DNA of 56,777 bases, from positions 1-56,777 of the forward strand of contig CAITNF010000002.1 in assembly GCA_903893745.1 (NCBI GenBank). The letters run 5' to 3'. The notes under the pieces are model-generated. The model saw only the letters and a list, made by a program, of their open reading frames with translations, ran no database searches and was not told the origin of the DNA. Each line of letters begins with the position of its first letter. The stretch's first letter is position 1. Made by a program: the position numbers and the translations under genes. Shown here piece by piece: positions 11,084-18,516 of this stretch. This stretch comes from an uncultured Actinomycetes bacterium. Its GTDB lineage: Bacteria; Actinomycetota; Acidimicrobiia; Acidimicrobiales; RAAP-2.

Positions 11084-11953
11084 CTACGAGGGGTCCACCT
11101 TCGACGGGGCGGGGCGCACGCGAGTGAGCCCTTCTTGCACCATCGAGACGCACAGTTCACCAGCTTGGTTAAAGAGTTGGCCTCGAGAAAGTCCCCGAGC
11201 ACCGTGGGCGATTGGTGAGTCGGTGTCGTAGAGGTGCCACTGGTCGGCGATAACGGGGCGATGAAACCACATGCAGTGGTCAATACTCGCGCCCATGAAG
11301 GTGCCGTCATCCCAGCGAATTGGGTGGGGGGCGAGGATTGCGTCCATGAGGCTCATGTCACTGGCGTAGGTAATCACGCACGCGTGGAGCAACGGATCAT
11401 CGGGAAGATCGCCGTCGGCTCGAATCCATAGTCGCCCACTTGGTTCGTGGTTGGCGTTGGGCCCCCAGGGTAGGTCCCCAATAAAGCGCTGGTCAATTGG
11501 ATGGTGACGCTTAAACCACTCGTCGGCGTTACCCCACTCGTCACGGACTCGTTCGTAGAGGGGCTTGATTGTTTCGGGGTCGGGCGCGTCGGGCATGGCA
11601 ACTTGGTGCTCGAGACTCGACTCTTCAATGTGAAAACTGGCCTGCATGTTGTAGATCGCGCGACCATGTTGCAGCGCGACCACGCGGCGAGTGGTGAAAC
11701 TGCGTCCGTCGCGAATTCGGTCCACTTCGTAAAGGATGGGAATTCGAGGATCGCCGGGTCGCAAGAAGTAGGAGTGCAGCGAGTGCACGCGTCCCTGAGT
11801 GACGGTGCGACCGGCGGCCATCAGCGCCTGCGCGGCAACCTGGCCGCCAAACGTGCGCTGGCGCTCTTCTTCGGGCTGCTTGCCTCGATAGATATTGACT
11901 TCAATCGTCTCGAGGTCCAAGAGCTCGACGAGAAAATCAAGGGCGGAGGACAC
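11084..11953 (-). CDS. tesB: Acyl-CoA thioesterase II
   Basis: Hydrolyses medium/long-chain acyl-CoA to free fatty acid and CoA. The 289-residue protein has the double hot-dog architecture of TesB. The N-terminal hot-dog carries QRTFGGQVAAQAL, HSLHSYFLRPGDP and VDRIRDGRSFTTRRV. The C-terminal hot-dog carries ITYASDMSLMDAIL, GASIDHCMWFHRP and FNQAGELCVSMVQEGLTR. The Asp, Ser/Thr and Gln positions expected for catalysis are present in those last three motifs. The start is a GTG at 11953 with only a very close GGAG upstream, so the exact start is less certain than the family. It converges on gltA. Confidence 0.94.
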   Translation of the reverse strand: MSSALDFLVELLDLETIEVNIYRGKQPEEERQRTFGGQVAAQALMAAGRTVTQGRVHSLHSYFLRPGDPRIPILYEVDRIRDGRSFTTRRVVALQHGRAIYNMQASFHIEESSLEHQVAMPDAPDPETIKPLYERVRDEWGNADEWFKRHHPIDQRFIGDLPWGPNANHEPSGRLWIRADGDLPDDPLLHACVITYASDMSLMDAILAPHPIRWDDGTFMGASIDHCMWFHRPVIADQWHLYDTDSPIAHGARGLSRGQLFNQAGELCVSMVQEGLTRVRPAPSKVDPS

Positions 11954-11999
11954 GTCTCCATTGTGGCATCTCGCGCCACCACGCGAAATGGTCGGCCAG

Positions 12000-12005
12000 T
12001 AGGAT
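12000..12005 (+). promoter_or_regulatory. -10 box for leaderless GtrA transcript
   Basis: TAGGAT is followed by 7 nt (GGCCCCC) and then GTG 12013. The arrangement is almost the same as at asd (TAGACT, GGCCCCT, ATG). It argues for the GTG start rather than ATG 12004, which lies inside the box. Confidence 0.5.
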
Positions 12006-12012
12006 GGCCCCC

Positions 12013-12519
12013 GTGCCCAAGAATCTTCGCGAACTCGTGGCGTGGTCCCAGTCCCATCAGGGCCGCAAGATTATTCGCTTCACCTCGGTTTCTATCGTGT
12101 CAACGGCCGTTTCGTTCACCTCCATTGCGGTCTTCTACGGCTTTCACATCATTAGTGGTGTGCTGTGGGCCACGGTCGCGGGCAACCTCGTGGCCACCCT
12201 CCCGTCGTACTACTTGAACCGCAGTTGGACCTGGGGCAAGCGGGGGCGAAGTCACTTTCGCAAAGAAATCATTCCCTTTTGGTCCATGTCATTTCTGGGT
12301 ATTGGCGTTTCAATACTCGGGGCGACCTGGGCACGAGCGATGGTGCGCGATCACCTCTGGTCGCACTTGGCCAACACGGCCCTCGTCTCGTCAACGAATG
12401 TCGCGAGCTTTGGCCTGTTTTGGGTTTTGAAGATGATGGTCTTCAATCGAATCTTCCACGTGCACCCGCTCGAAGAGATTGACGAGCACCTCACGATCGA
12501 AGAGTCCGAGCGCCGCTAG
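12013..12519 (+). CDS. GtrA-family membrane protein
   Basis: GtrA-family proteins are small four-helix membrane proteins thought to move polyprenyl-linked sugars across the membrane for polysaccharide glycosylation. The 168-residue product has four hydrophobic segments (about 23-43, 49-69, 91-111, 121-141, approximate). Between the second and third is the family hallmark LPSYYLNRSWTWGKRG. The C-terminal 30 residues are polar and acidic. No glycosyltransferase partner is adjacent on the same strand, but an MptB-like mannosyltransferase lies about 700 bp downstream beyond yajQ. The start is taken at GTG 12013 because of the placement of the TAGGAT box; ATG 12004 is the alternative. Confidence 0.85.
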   Translation: MPKNLRELVAWSQSHQGRKIIRFTSVSIVSTAVSFTSIAVFYGFHIISGVLWATVAGNLVATLPSYYLNRSWTWGKRGRSHFRKEIIPFWSMSFLGIGVSILGATWARAMVRDHLWSHLANTALVSSTNVASFGLFWVLKMMVFNRIFHVHPLEEIDEHLTIEESERR

Positions 12520-13008
12520 TTAGTCGCGGAAATTAGTGAACTGCAAGGGCACGTCGAGATCGGCCTCTTTAAAGTGGGCCATCGCTGCTTGCAGATCGTC
12601 GCGCTGCTTTCCAGTGATCCGAACCTGATCACCTTGGATTGACGAACTGAGATTCTTGAGCCCAAGGTCCTTGACCATTTTGTTGATCTTCTTGCCGACA
12701 TCTTGGGAGATGCCCGCTCGCAGGGAGACTTTTTGACGCGCGGCGCCTTGGCTGGCCTCTTCGATCTTGCCCGCGTCGAGAGTCTTCAGTGACACGGAGC
12801 GCTTGACCAACTTTTCTTCGAGCAGTTGGTAGAGCGCTCGAAGTCGATCCTCGGTCGACGCGCTGAGCGTGAGTTCTTTCTCCGTGAACTCGATCTTGGC
12901 GTTGGTGTTCTTGAAGTCAAAGCGGGTGGTGGCTTCGCGGTTGGCTTGATCGACCGCGTTACGGACTTCTTGTAGGTCGATCTCTGAGACGACGTCAAAA
13001 CTTGGCAT
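12520..13008 (-). CDS. yajQ: YajQ-family nucleotide-binding protein
   Basis: YajQ proteins are small two-domain alpha/beta proteins that bind nucleotides; some bind cyclic di-GMP and act as transcription co-regulators. The 162-residue product has the family N-terminus MPSFDVVSEIDLQEVRNAVDQ and TRFDFKNTNA (about residues 32-41). The C-terminal half contains KINKMVKDLGLKNLSSSIQGDQVRITGKQRDDLQ (in two stretches). Length is normal. A TAGCAT box on the minus strand ends 6 nt before the ATG, without a Shine-Dalgarno, suggesting a leaderless mRNA. Stop codons of this gene and GtrA abut in convergent orientation. Its ligand here is not shown by sequence. Confidence 0.93.
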   Translation of the reverse strand: MPSFDVVSEIDLQEVRNAVDQANREATTRFDFKNTNAKIEFTEKELTLSASTEDRLRALYQLLEEKLVKRSVSLKTLDAGKIEEASQGAARQKVSLRAGISQDVGKKINKMVKDLGLKNLSSSIQGDQVRITGKQRDDLQAAMAHFKEADLDVPLQFTNFRD

Positions 13009-13014
13009 GGGGAA

Positions 13015-13020
13015 ATGCTA
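13015..13020 (-). promoter_or_regulatory. -10 box for leaderless yajQ transcript
   Basis: TAGCAT (minus strand), 6 nt before the ATG at 13006-13008; no ribosome-binding site between. Confidence 0.5.
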
Positions 13021-13033
13021 GAGCCTTCGTCGG

Positions 13034-13063
13034 TTGGAAGCCCGACCCTCGTGGCAGTAGGAT
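13034..13063 (+). promoter_or_regulatory. Promoter of tRNA-Tyr
   Basis: TTGGAA (13034-13039), 18-bp spacer, TAGGAT (13058-13063). The box ends 7 nt before the first base of the mature tRNA at 13071, so transcription may begin at or within a base of the mature 5' end. Confidence 0.55.
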
Positions 13064-13070
13064 GCTCCAC

Positions 13071-13155
13071 GGGTCGGTGCCCGAGCGGCCAATGGGATCT
13101 GGCTGTAAACCAGACGGCTTTGCCTACGGGGGTTCAAATCCCTCCCGGCCCACCA
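13071..13155 (+). tRNA. tRNA-Tyr (GTA)
   Basis: A type II tRNA with acceptor GGGTCGG pairing CCGGCCC (one G-T wobble), anticodon stem TCTGG/CCAGA, loop CTGTAAA with anticodon GTA at 13105-13107, a long variable arm and the T-loop GGTTCAAATCC. CCA is encoded at 13153-13155. No other gene overlaps it if the mannosyltransferase starts at 13242. Confidence 0.95.
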
Positions 13156-13241
13156 AGGCCAATTCAGCGTTCGCTGGATTGGCCCTGCCCAGAAACGGAT
13201 CTTCGGAGTACGGTGGCTCTGTTCGTAACGAGAGGAGGGGT

Positions 13242-14855
13242 GTGCGTCGACTGCAGTCGTTGGCTCGAACCATCCGGCAACGCTATGAACAAGTAGCGGC
13301 TCGTTTTGAATCGGGCGTGCAGCTCCTCGAACATCGCTACACCCCGCTGGGCCGCTTTACCCCAGGCCCCTTTGAGGGTTGGAGCTTTCTCTGGCAACCC
13401 GCACTACTCGGCTTCGTGGCCATGATCTTGATTCTCGCGAGCGGTTCGTTCACCAACTCACCCTTCAAACTCAACATGACCGGCACGTGGTTCTTCGGTG
13501 AGCCGCTCTCGGGCAACGTCGGACTCGGCAGTGAGACCAAGTTGCTGCTCTCGATTGTCTTTATGCTCGCCGGACTTTTGTTGCTCATGCGCGTCTGGCT
13601 GCGTCTGGCTGAAGTAATGAAACTTCATCCGGGGGCCAAGCTCAAGTCGCTCTACTGGATCTTGGTGCTGTGGGCCACACCCATGATCATCGCGCCACCA
13701 CTCTTTTCGCGCGACGTCTTTAGTTACGCGGCCCAAGGTGAGATGACGAGTCACCACCTTTCGCCCTACATCTTGGGTCCCTTCTCGTTGGGTTCGAGTC
13801 CATTCGTGAATCCGGTAGACGCGCTGTGGGGCAACACGCCCGCGCCGTACGGTCCACTCTTTCTCTTTCTCGATGGTTCGATTGCGAAGTTAACGGGTCA
13901 TAATCAACTCGCCACCGTGGTGGGGCTGCGGCTACTCGAAGTGGGGGCGGTCGCACTCTTGGGTTTTGGAGTCACGATGTTGGCGCGCGGACTTGGTCGC
14001 GACCCCGGCGAAGCCCTCGTGCTCAGTGCACTGAATCCTCTCGTGCTCTTAACACTCGTCGCGGGCGCCCACAACGACGCATTGATGGCGGCCCTGTTGG
14101 TGTTGGGTATTGCGCTCGCGGTGCGTCGACGTCCGGGCTGGGGCATCATCTTGTGCGCCTGCGCCGCGTCGGTGAAGGCACCCGCGGCACTCGGCATTGC
14201 CTTTATTGCGTGGACGTGGGCCGGTCCGGGCGCCACGTGGCGCCGGCGCCTGCGCCAGATCTCGATCGCGTCGGGGGTAACCGCGGTCGTGCTCTCAATC
14301 TGGACGCTGCTCGCGGGCTTTGGTTTTGGATGGGTGCGCAATCTCTTGACCAACGGCACGGTGCGTTCGTGGGCGGCTCCGGCCACCGCGGTGGGTCTCG
14401 CGGTGAGTTACACCCTTCGCGCGCTCGGGGCAACGGCAATTTCGGTAGGAGGGACGCTGAGTGTGACCCGGCTGCTTGGTGCGCTCGTCGCGCTCTCGTT
14501 CGCGGGGTGGCTGCTGGTGCACGCGAGTCGCCGAGGCTGGGTGCGCTCACTGGGACTGGCACTCGTGCTGATTGTTGAACTTGGTCCCGTGGTGCAACCG
14601 TGGTACTTGGCCTGGGGGCTGATGCTGCTCGCGGCCAGCTATCAAGGTCGTGAACACTTCTGGCTGCTACTGCTCTCCATTACGGGTCCCTTTATTGGGA
14701 TCCCGGGCGGATCGACGTTGCTCGCGGGTCTCTTGCACAGCAACCCGTTGCTGATCGTGCTGGCCTTTGCGCTCTTGGGCGGCGTGTTAGTGGCGCCGAT
14801 GGGCCGCTGGACCCAGTGGTCGTGGCCCGAGCAGGTCGCCGAACTGTCGGTCTAG
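13242..14855 (+). CDS. MptB-like polyprenol-phosphate-mannose alpha-1,6-mannosyltransferase
   Basis: A 537-residue integral membrane protein with about a dozen hydrophobic segments, resembling GT-C (GT87-type) mannosyltransferases such as actinobacterial MptB. MptB extends the alpha-1,6-mannan core of lipomannan from polyprenyl-phosphate mannose outside the membrane. Supporting motifs are an early extracytoplasmic SRDVFSYAAQGEM (about 154-166), which supplies a candidate catalytic Asp, then PAPYGPLFLFLDG, LNPLVLLTLVAGAHNDALM, CAASVKAPAALG and VVQPWYLAWGLMLLA. GTG 13242 follows AGGAGGGG closely. An upstream in-frame start would run through the tRNA gene and is rejected. The sugar donor and acceptor are family inference; the GT-C membrane fold is well supported. 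Confidence 0.8.
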   Translation: MRRLQSLARTIRQRYEQVAARFESGVQLLEHRYTPLGRFTPGPFEGWSFLWQPALLGFVAMILILASGSFTNSPFKLNMTGTWFFGEPLSGNVGLGSETKLLLSIVFMLAGLLLLMRVWLRLAEVMKLHPGAKLKSLYWILVLWATPMIIAPPLFSRDVFSYAAQGEMTSHHLSPYILGPFSLGSSPFVNPVDALWGNTPAPYGPLFLFLDGSIAKLTGHNQLATVVGLRLLEVGAVALLGFGVTMLARGLGRDPGEALVLSALNPLVLLTLVAGAHNDALMAALLVLGIALAVRRRPGWGIILCACAASVKAPAALGIAFIAWTWAGPGATWRRRLRQISIASGVTAVVLSIWTLLAGFGFGWVRNLLTNGTVRSWAAPATAVGLAVSYTLRALGATAISVGGTLSVTRLLGALVALSFAGWLLVHASRRGWVRSLGLALVLIVELGPVVQPWYLAWGLMLLAASYQGREHFWLLLLSITGPFIGIPGGSTLLAGLLHSNPLLIVLAFALLGGVLVAPMGRWTQWSWPEQVAELSV

Positions 14856-15385
14856 TGGCGCCGTTCGGCAACGACGTACTGGTACTCCACGACGTCGAGC
14901 CAAATCCCGTGTTTACGTCCGACTTCGATTTCGGTGCCTACCAGGGTGAAGCCACACTTTTCGTGCAGCCGGATGGAACTTTCGTTCTCGCCCACGATTC
15001 GAGCAATTAACGAGTGAAAACCTGACTCTTGAGCCGTCGCAATGAGCTCACGCAGCAGCACCTCACCCACGCCGCGTCCACGCGCGTCACGCTGGACGTA
15101 GACCGAGTTTTCGACCGTGGTGTAGTAGGCGGGCCGCTCGCGAAAGGGTGACACCACCGCAAAGCCGAGTAGTCGATCACCGTGCGCGCCGATTTCGCCG
15201 GCCTCATCTTCTTCATTGACCGCCACCACACAGGGGTGCGTCGCCTGGTGGCCGAGAATCCACTCTTGTTGCTCCTCGAGCGATCGGGGCACTAAATCAA
15301 AGGTTTTGGTCGTTTCGACGACTTCGGGGTTGTAGATGGCCATGAGCGCGGGCGCATCATCGAGTTCCACCAGTCGCGTTCGCAC
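14852..15385 (-). CDS. GNAT-family N-acetyltransferase
   Basis: A 177-residue acetyl-CoA-dependent acetyltransferase of the phosphinothricin-acetyltransferase-like branch. It shows AIYNPEVVETTKTFDL near the N-terminus, the beta4 strand YTTVENSVYV, the acetyl-CoA pyrophosphate loop RDARGRGVGEVLLREL (about 108-123), and IARIVGENESSIRLHEKCGF, the usual motif B. The substrate cannot be read from sequence; amines, amino acids or small toxic compounds are acetylated by relatives. GTG 15385 is preceded by TACCCT with 6 nt spacing and no Shine-Dalgarno, so it may be leaderless. It overlaps the mannosyltransferase stop by 4 bp in convergent orientation. Confidence 0.9.
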   Translation of the reverse strand: MRTRLVELDDAPALMAIYNPEVVETTKTFDLVPRSLEEQQEWILGHQATHPCVVAVNEEDEAGEIGAHGDRLLGFAVVSPFRERPAYYTTVENSVYVQRDARGRGVGEVLLRELIATAQESGFHSLIARIVGENESSIRLHEKCGFTLVGTEIEVGRKHGIWLDVVEYQYVVAERRH

Positions 15386-15391
15386 GTTCTA

Positions 15392-15397
15392 AGGGTA
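15392..15397 (-). promoter_or_regulatory. -10 box for leaderless acetyltransferase transcript
   Basis: TACCCT on the minus strand, 6 nt before the GTG start of the acetyltransferase; no ribosome-binding site is visible. Confidence 0.4.
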
Positions 15398-15565
15398 ATA
15401 GGCGTCACGCGAGGCTTCGCTCTCTCGCGCCAGTGGAGCCCCTGCACGAAGGTGCCGGGGAACTCGAGCACCGCTAAAGCCCAGACTCGACCCCACACGT
15501 ACTGGTCCAGGTCGTTGATGGCGACAGGGCGGCTCTTCGTCTGGAAATTAGGCTTCGCGGGGGAG

Positions 15566-15571
15566 TAGAAT
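15566..15571 (+). promoter_or_regulatory. -10 box of the tRNA-Thr/tRNA-Met/rpmG transcript
   Basis: TAGAAT, 18 nt before the mature tRNA-Thr 5' end, leaving a leader of about 11 nt to be removed by RNase P. A weak -35 (CTGGAAA) begins about 19 bp upstream. Confidence 0.45.
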
Positions 15572-15587
15572 CTCACCTCGCATTGAT

Positions 15588-15661
<74 letters not shown>

Positions 15662-15666
15662 CGCCA

Positions 15667-15743
15667 GGCGGCGTAGCTCAGGTGGTTAGAGCACACGGCT
15701 CATAATCGTGGTGTCGCGGGTTCGACTCCCGCCGCCGCTACCA
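15667..15743 (+). tRNA. tRNA-Met (CAT), elongator type
   Basis: Acceptor GGCGGCG pairs CGCCGCT with a G-T at the first pair. The anticodon stem CACGG/TCGTG lacks the three G-C pairs of initiators; loop CTCATAA has anticodon CAT at 15701-15703. CCA is encoded. Elongator Met is the best call; a lysidine-modified tRNA-Ile(CAT) cannot be fully excluded. Confidence 0.9.
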
Positions 15744-15794
15744 GGCAGGCCCCTTGGGGTCTACGAAGTACCAGTACGAAGAGAGGAAACGAGA

Positions 15795-15959
15795 ATGGCT
15801 AAGAACGAAAAGCGGATCCAGGTCACCCTGGCCTGCGAGGAGTGCAAGCGCCGTAACTACATCACTATGAAGAATAAGGTCAACGACCGCGAGCGTATCG
15901 AGATGAACAAGTACTGCCAGTGGGAGCGCAAGCACACCCTGCACAAGGAGACCCGCTAA
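15795..15959 (+). CDS. rpmG: 50S ribosomal protein L33
   Basis: A 54-residue large-subunit protein near the E site. Start ATG 15795 follows GAGAGGAAACGAGA. The N-terminal half has CEEC at 14-17, the first zinc knuckle of the zinc-binding form, followed by RNYITMKNK. The second knuckle has only C41 ([14 protein letters not shown]): the position of the fourth ligand is Glu44 where CxxC is usual. So this is a partly degenerate zinc ribbon that may not hold zinc in the normal way. It sits between tRNA-Met and tRNA-Trp, just ahead of secE-nusG, a common arrangement. Confidence 0.95.
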   Translation: MAKNEKRIQVTLACEECKRRNYITMKNKVNDRERIEMNKYCQWERKHTLHKETR

Positions 15960-15981
15960 GGAAGCCCTTTCTTTGGGGTGG

Positions 15982-15987
15982 TAAGAT
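15982..15987 (+). promoter_or_regulatory. Candidate -10 of the tRNA-Trp/secE/nusG transcript
   Basis: TAAGAT lies 41 nt before the tRNA-Trp 5' end. No convincing -35 is visible, so read-through from rpmG is an alternative. Confidence 0.3.
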
Positions 15988-16028
15988 TCACCTTCCCTAC
16001 GTCATTGCTCGAAACGGTGGTGACGCAG

Positions 16029-16101
16029 AGGGCAGTGGCTCAATTGGTAGAGCACCGGTCTCCAAAACCGGGGGTTGGGGGTTCGAGTCCCTCCTGCCCT
16101 G
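16029..16101 (+). tRNA. tRNA-Trp (CCA)
   Basis: Acceptor AGGGCAG pairs CTGCCCT. The anticodon arm is CCGGT/ACCGG with loop CTCCAAA, anticodon CCA at 16062-16064. The T-loop is GTTCGAGTCC. CCA tail is not encoded. The trnW-secE-nusG order is widely conserved in bacteria. Confidence 0.96.
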
Positions 16102-16150
16102 CTCGACGAAGTAATCGAATGAAGTACCCAGTGATAACGAGAGACGTGAG

Positions 16151-16450
16151 ATGAATCGCGAACAGAAGCGAATGATGCAGCGACAGGGACAGGTTGGCGC
16201 CGACGGCGCCGCCGCACCTCGACGCGCCACGTCCGTGCAAGACGTCCAACGACGTCGTAGTCAGCGTACGAAGCCCGCTCAGTTCATTCGAGAGATCCGC
16301 GAAGAAATGCGTCAGGTTGCCTGGCCTACTCGTCCCGAAGTGATCAACTACACCACCATCGTGCTCTTCGTCCTCATTTTTATGAGCGCATTGATTTTTG
16401 GTCTCGGCTACGGCTTTTCGAAGTTCGTCACGTTCCTCTTCCAGAAGTAG
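16151..16450 (+). CDS. secE: Preprotein translocase subunit SecE
   Basis: SecE clamps SecY in the membrane channel for protein export. The 99-residue product has a polar, basic N-terminal extension (1-45), the conserved amphipathic segment FIREIREEMRQVAWPTRPEV (45-64) and one C-terminal transmembrane helix (about 70-90). This is the short single-helix form. It starts at ATG 16151 and is followed 6 bp later by nusG. SecY, its partner, is encoded at 41985 in this window. Confidence 0.95.
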   Translation: MNREQKRMMQRQGQVGADGAAAPRRATSVQDVQRRRSQRTKPAQFIREIREEMRQVAWPTRPEVINYTTIVLFVLIFMSALIFGLGYGFSKFVTFLFQK

Positions 16451-16456
16451 GCCGCT

Positions 16457-17134
16457 ATGAGTGATATTGAAATCCACGAAACCGTCGAAGTGAGTGACGA
16501 GACGACCGACCACGACGAGATTCTTGACGTCACCATTTTGGACGACGGTCTCGAAGAAGAGCCCATCGCCGAAAGCGCCTTTGACCGACCCGGTCGTTGG
16601 TACATCGTGCACACCTTTGCGGGTCACGAGCAAAAAGTCATTGGGGCGCTCAACAACATTGTCAAGAGTCGCGAGCTTCAAGAGAGCATTTACGAGATCT
16701 ACCTGCCCGAAGAGGACGTCACTGAATTCAAGTCGGGCAAAAAAGTCACGGTCTCCAAGCGCATGTTCCCGAGCTATTTGCTGATTCGCTGTGAGCCAGA
16801 TCCCGAAATCTTCTACGTCATTGGCTCGACGCCGGGCGTGACGGGGTTCGTGGGCGCCGAAAAGACTCGACCAACCGCGCTCACGCGACGCGAGGTTGAC
16901 AACATCATCCGTCCGCAGATTGAGGGCGTGGAGCAGCCCGTTACGAAGCGCCGCATGCCGACGCACGAGTTCGAGGTAAACGACACGGTGCAGATCAAGA
17001 GCGGGCCGTTCGCGACCTTCTCTGGTCACGTGGCCGAGATTAACGAAGACCAACTCAAGGTCAAGGTGTTGGTCGACATATTCGGACGAGAGACCCCCGT
17101 GGAGCTGGACTTCACGCAGGTCACGAAGCTGTAA
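16457..17134 (+). CDS. nusG: Transcription termination/antitermination factor NusG
   Basis: NusG binds RNA polymerase, affects pausing and couples transcription to translation or Rho. The 225-residue protein has an acidic N-terminal extension of about 48 residues (rich in E/D/T). The NGN domain begins [15 protein letters not shown] and contains [19 protein letters not shown] and [12 protein letters not shown]-terminal KOW domain follows ([22 protein letters not shown]). Acidic extensions are common in actinobacterial NusG. The next gene, rplK, follows after 20 bp with a good ribosome site. Confidence 0.97.
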   Translation: MSDIEIHETVEVSDETTDHDEILDVTILDDGLEEEPIAESAFDRPGRWYIVHTFAGHEQKVIGALNNIVKSRELQESIYEIYLPEEDVTEFKSGKKVTVSKRMFPSYLLIRCEPDPEIFYVIGSTPGVTGFVGAEKTRPTALTRREVDNIIRPQIEGVEQPVTKRRMPTHEFEVNDTVQIKSGPFATFSGHVAEINEDQLKVKVLVDIFGRETPVELDFTQVTKL

Positions 17135-17154
17135 GGGAACGAAGGAGAACAGTC

Positions 17155-17580
17155 ATGGCTAAGAAGGTTGTTGCAATCGTCAAGATTCAGCTAGAAGCGG
17201 GCGGCGCCACGCCCGCGCCGCCGGTTGGTACCGCGCTCGGGCCGCACGGTATTCAGACAATGGAGTTCTGCAAGCAGTACAACGCCGCAACGGAGTCCAT
17301 GAAGGGCACCGTTATTCCGGTGGACATTTCAATCTACGAAGACCGTTCCTTCACCTTCGTGCTGAAGACGCCACCGACCCCGGTGTTATTGCGTCAGGCC
17401 GCGGGTGTACCTAAGGGCGCGCACTTGGCCGGTCGTGAAGTCGTCGCCTCGGTGACGATGGATCAGGTCGAAGAGATTGCGAAGACCAAATTGAAGGACC
17501 TCAATACTGACGACCTCGAGATGGCGAAACTGCAAGTAGCGGGCACCGCTCGCTCTATGGGTATCACGGTTGCGGGCTAG
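17155..17580 (+). CDS. rplK: 50S ribosomal protein L11
   Basis: L11 binds 23S rRNA at the GTPase centre and is the contact site of elongation factors and RelA. At 141 residues it is full length. It shows [22 protein letters not shown] (given here in family terms: the Pro-rich thiostrepton-site loop at about 10-31), [14 protein letters not shown] and the C-terminal RNA-binding part ending [10 protein letters not shown]. The proline pairs typical of the antibiotic-binding loop are present. It is followed 9 bp later by rplA in the usual L11 operon order. Confidence 0.98.
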   Translation: MAKKVVAIVKIQLEAGGATPAPPVGTALGPHGIQTMEFCKQYNAATESMKGTVIPVDISIYEDRSFTFVLKTPPTPVLLRQAAGVPKGAHLAGREVVASVTMDQVEEIAKTKLKDLNTDDLEMAKLQVAGTARSMGITVAG

Positions 17581-17589
17581 GAGAAAATA

Positions 17590-18306
17590 GTGAAGCACGG
17601 AAAGAACTACAGAAACGCTTTAGCGCAGGTCGATCGCGAGGAACTCCTCACGGTCGTCGAGGCGCTCGAAAAGGTTAAGACGTTGTCGAGCGCGAAGTTC
17701 GACGAGACCGTCGAACTCGCTATCCACTTGGGTGTCGACCCTCGTAAGGCTGAGCAGATCGTGCGTGGCACGATCTCGCTGCCGGCCGGCACGGGAAAGA
17801 CCAACCGCGTGGCGGTTTTTGCCGCGGGTGAAGCCGCTCAGGCCGCTCGCGACGCCGGAGCTGACGTGGTGGGTGCGGAGGACCTGGTCGCCAAGGTGGC
17901 CGGTGGTTTCCTCGACTTCGACGTCGCGATTGCGACACCGGACCTCATGGGTCAAGTCGGTGGCCTCGGTCGCGTGCTCGGACCACGTGGTCTGATGCCT
18001 AACCCCAAGACGGGCACCGTGACTATGGACGTGGCGAAGGCCGTCGGGGAGTTCAAGGGTGGTCGCGTGGAGTACCGCACCGACAAAATTGGCAACGTGC
18101 AGTTACGCGTGGGCAAAGTGAGCTTCTCGCGTGACGACCTCGTGAAGAACGTACAGGCCGTGATTGACGAGATTCTGCGCGTCAAGCCCGCGAGTGCGAA
18201 GGGTCGCTACCTCTTGAGCGTGACGGTTTCGTCAACGATGGGACCCGGCGTGAAGATTGACCCGGCTCGTGCGCGTGCCGTTGATGAGGTGCTCGCCTCG
18301 GCGTAG
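17590..18306 (+). CDS. rplA: 50S ribosomal protein L1
   Basis: L1 forms the mobile stalk that helps release deacylated tRNA and, in many bacteria, represses its own operon. The 238-residue protein begins with GTG behind GGAGAAAAT. It shows [33 protein letters not shown], the hinge region [18 protein letters not shown] (about 131-148) and the C-terminal [17 protein letters not shown]. The operon stops here: the next genes have their own promoter that starts almost at this stop codon. Confidence 0.98.
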   Translation: MKHGKNYRNALAQVDREELLTVVEALEKVKTLSSAKFDETVELAIHLGVDPRKAEQIVRGTISLPAGTGKTNRVAVFAAGEAAQAARDAGADVVGAEDLVAKVAGGFLDFDVAIATPDLMGQVGGLGRVLGPRGLMPNPKTGTVTMDVAKAVGEFKGGRVEYRTDKIGNVQLRVGKVSFSRDDLVKNVQAVIDEILRVKPASAKGRYLLSVTVSSTMGPGVKIDPARARAVDEVLASA

Positions 18307-18314
18307 CCGAGGTT

Positions 18315-18344
18315 TTGACGACGAGGTAGCGAGGCCACTACGAT
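18315..18344 (+). promoter_or_regulatory. Promoter of rplJL
   Basis: TTGACG (18315-18320), 18-bp spacer, TACGAT (18339-18344). The -35 begins 8 bp after the rplA stop. A CCGAGGT/ACCTCGG inverted repeat (18307-18313 and 18349-18355) encloses the promoter. Confidence 0.65.
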
Positions 18345-18359
18345 GGCGACCTCGGACGA

Positions 18360-18516
18360 AGTTGTGCCACAGATTTTTTAAGAACGCCGAAGACATCCGG
18401 TGGGGGAGACCCCGTAAAGGACAGCAGTCCACCTGACGAGGAGTTCGAGTCTTACGAGACTCGTTCGCTGGGATGCCCGAGGCCCGTACCGGGCGGCATC
18501 CGGTGAAGGAGTCAGC
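18360..18516 (+). ncRNA. Ribosomal protein L10 leader
   Basis: The 5' region of rplJ is about 160 nt long and highly structured, as in known L10 leaders, where L10-L7/L12 binding represses translation. Visible elements are the GCCGAAGACATCCGGTGGGG and GGACAGCAGTCC region, a perfect hairpin CGAGTCT-TACG-AGACTCG (18446-18463), and a two-part hairpin GGATGCC...GGCATCC (18471-18501) with inner GCCCG-TAC-CGGGC. The ribosome site GAAGGAG follows the last hairpin directly. Confidence 0.7.

Noticed and set aside
13002-13241. Longer N-terminus for the mannosyltransferase
   Set aside because: It would translate through the tRNA-Tyr gene. A Shine-Dalgarno-preceded GTG at 13242 gives a better start.
15292-15576. 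94-codon frame on the minus strand upstream of the acetyltransferase
   Set aside because: It overlaps the acetyltransferase in another frame and the tRNA-Thr promoter, and I see no family resemblance. A decayed gene cannot be excluded.
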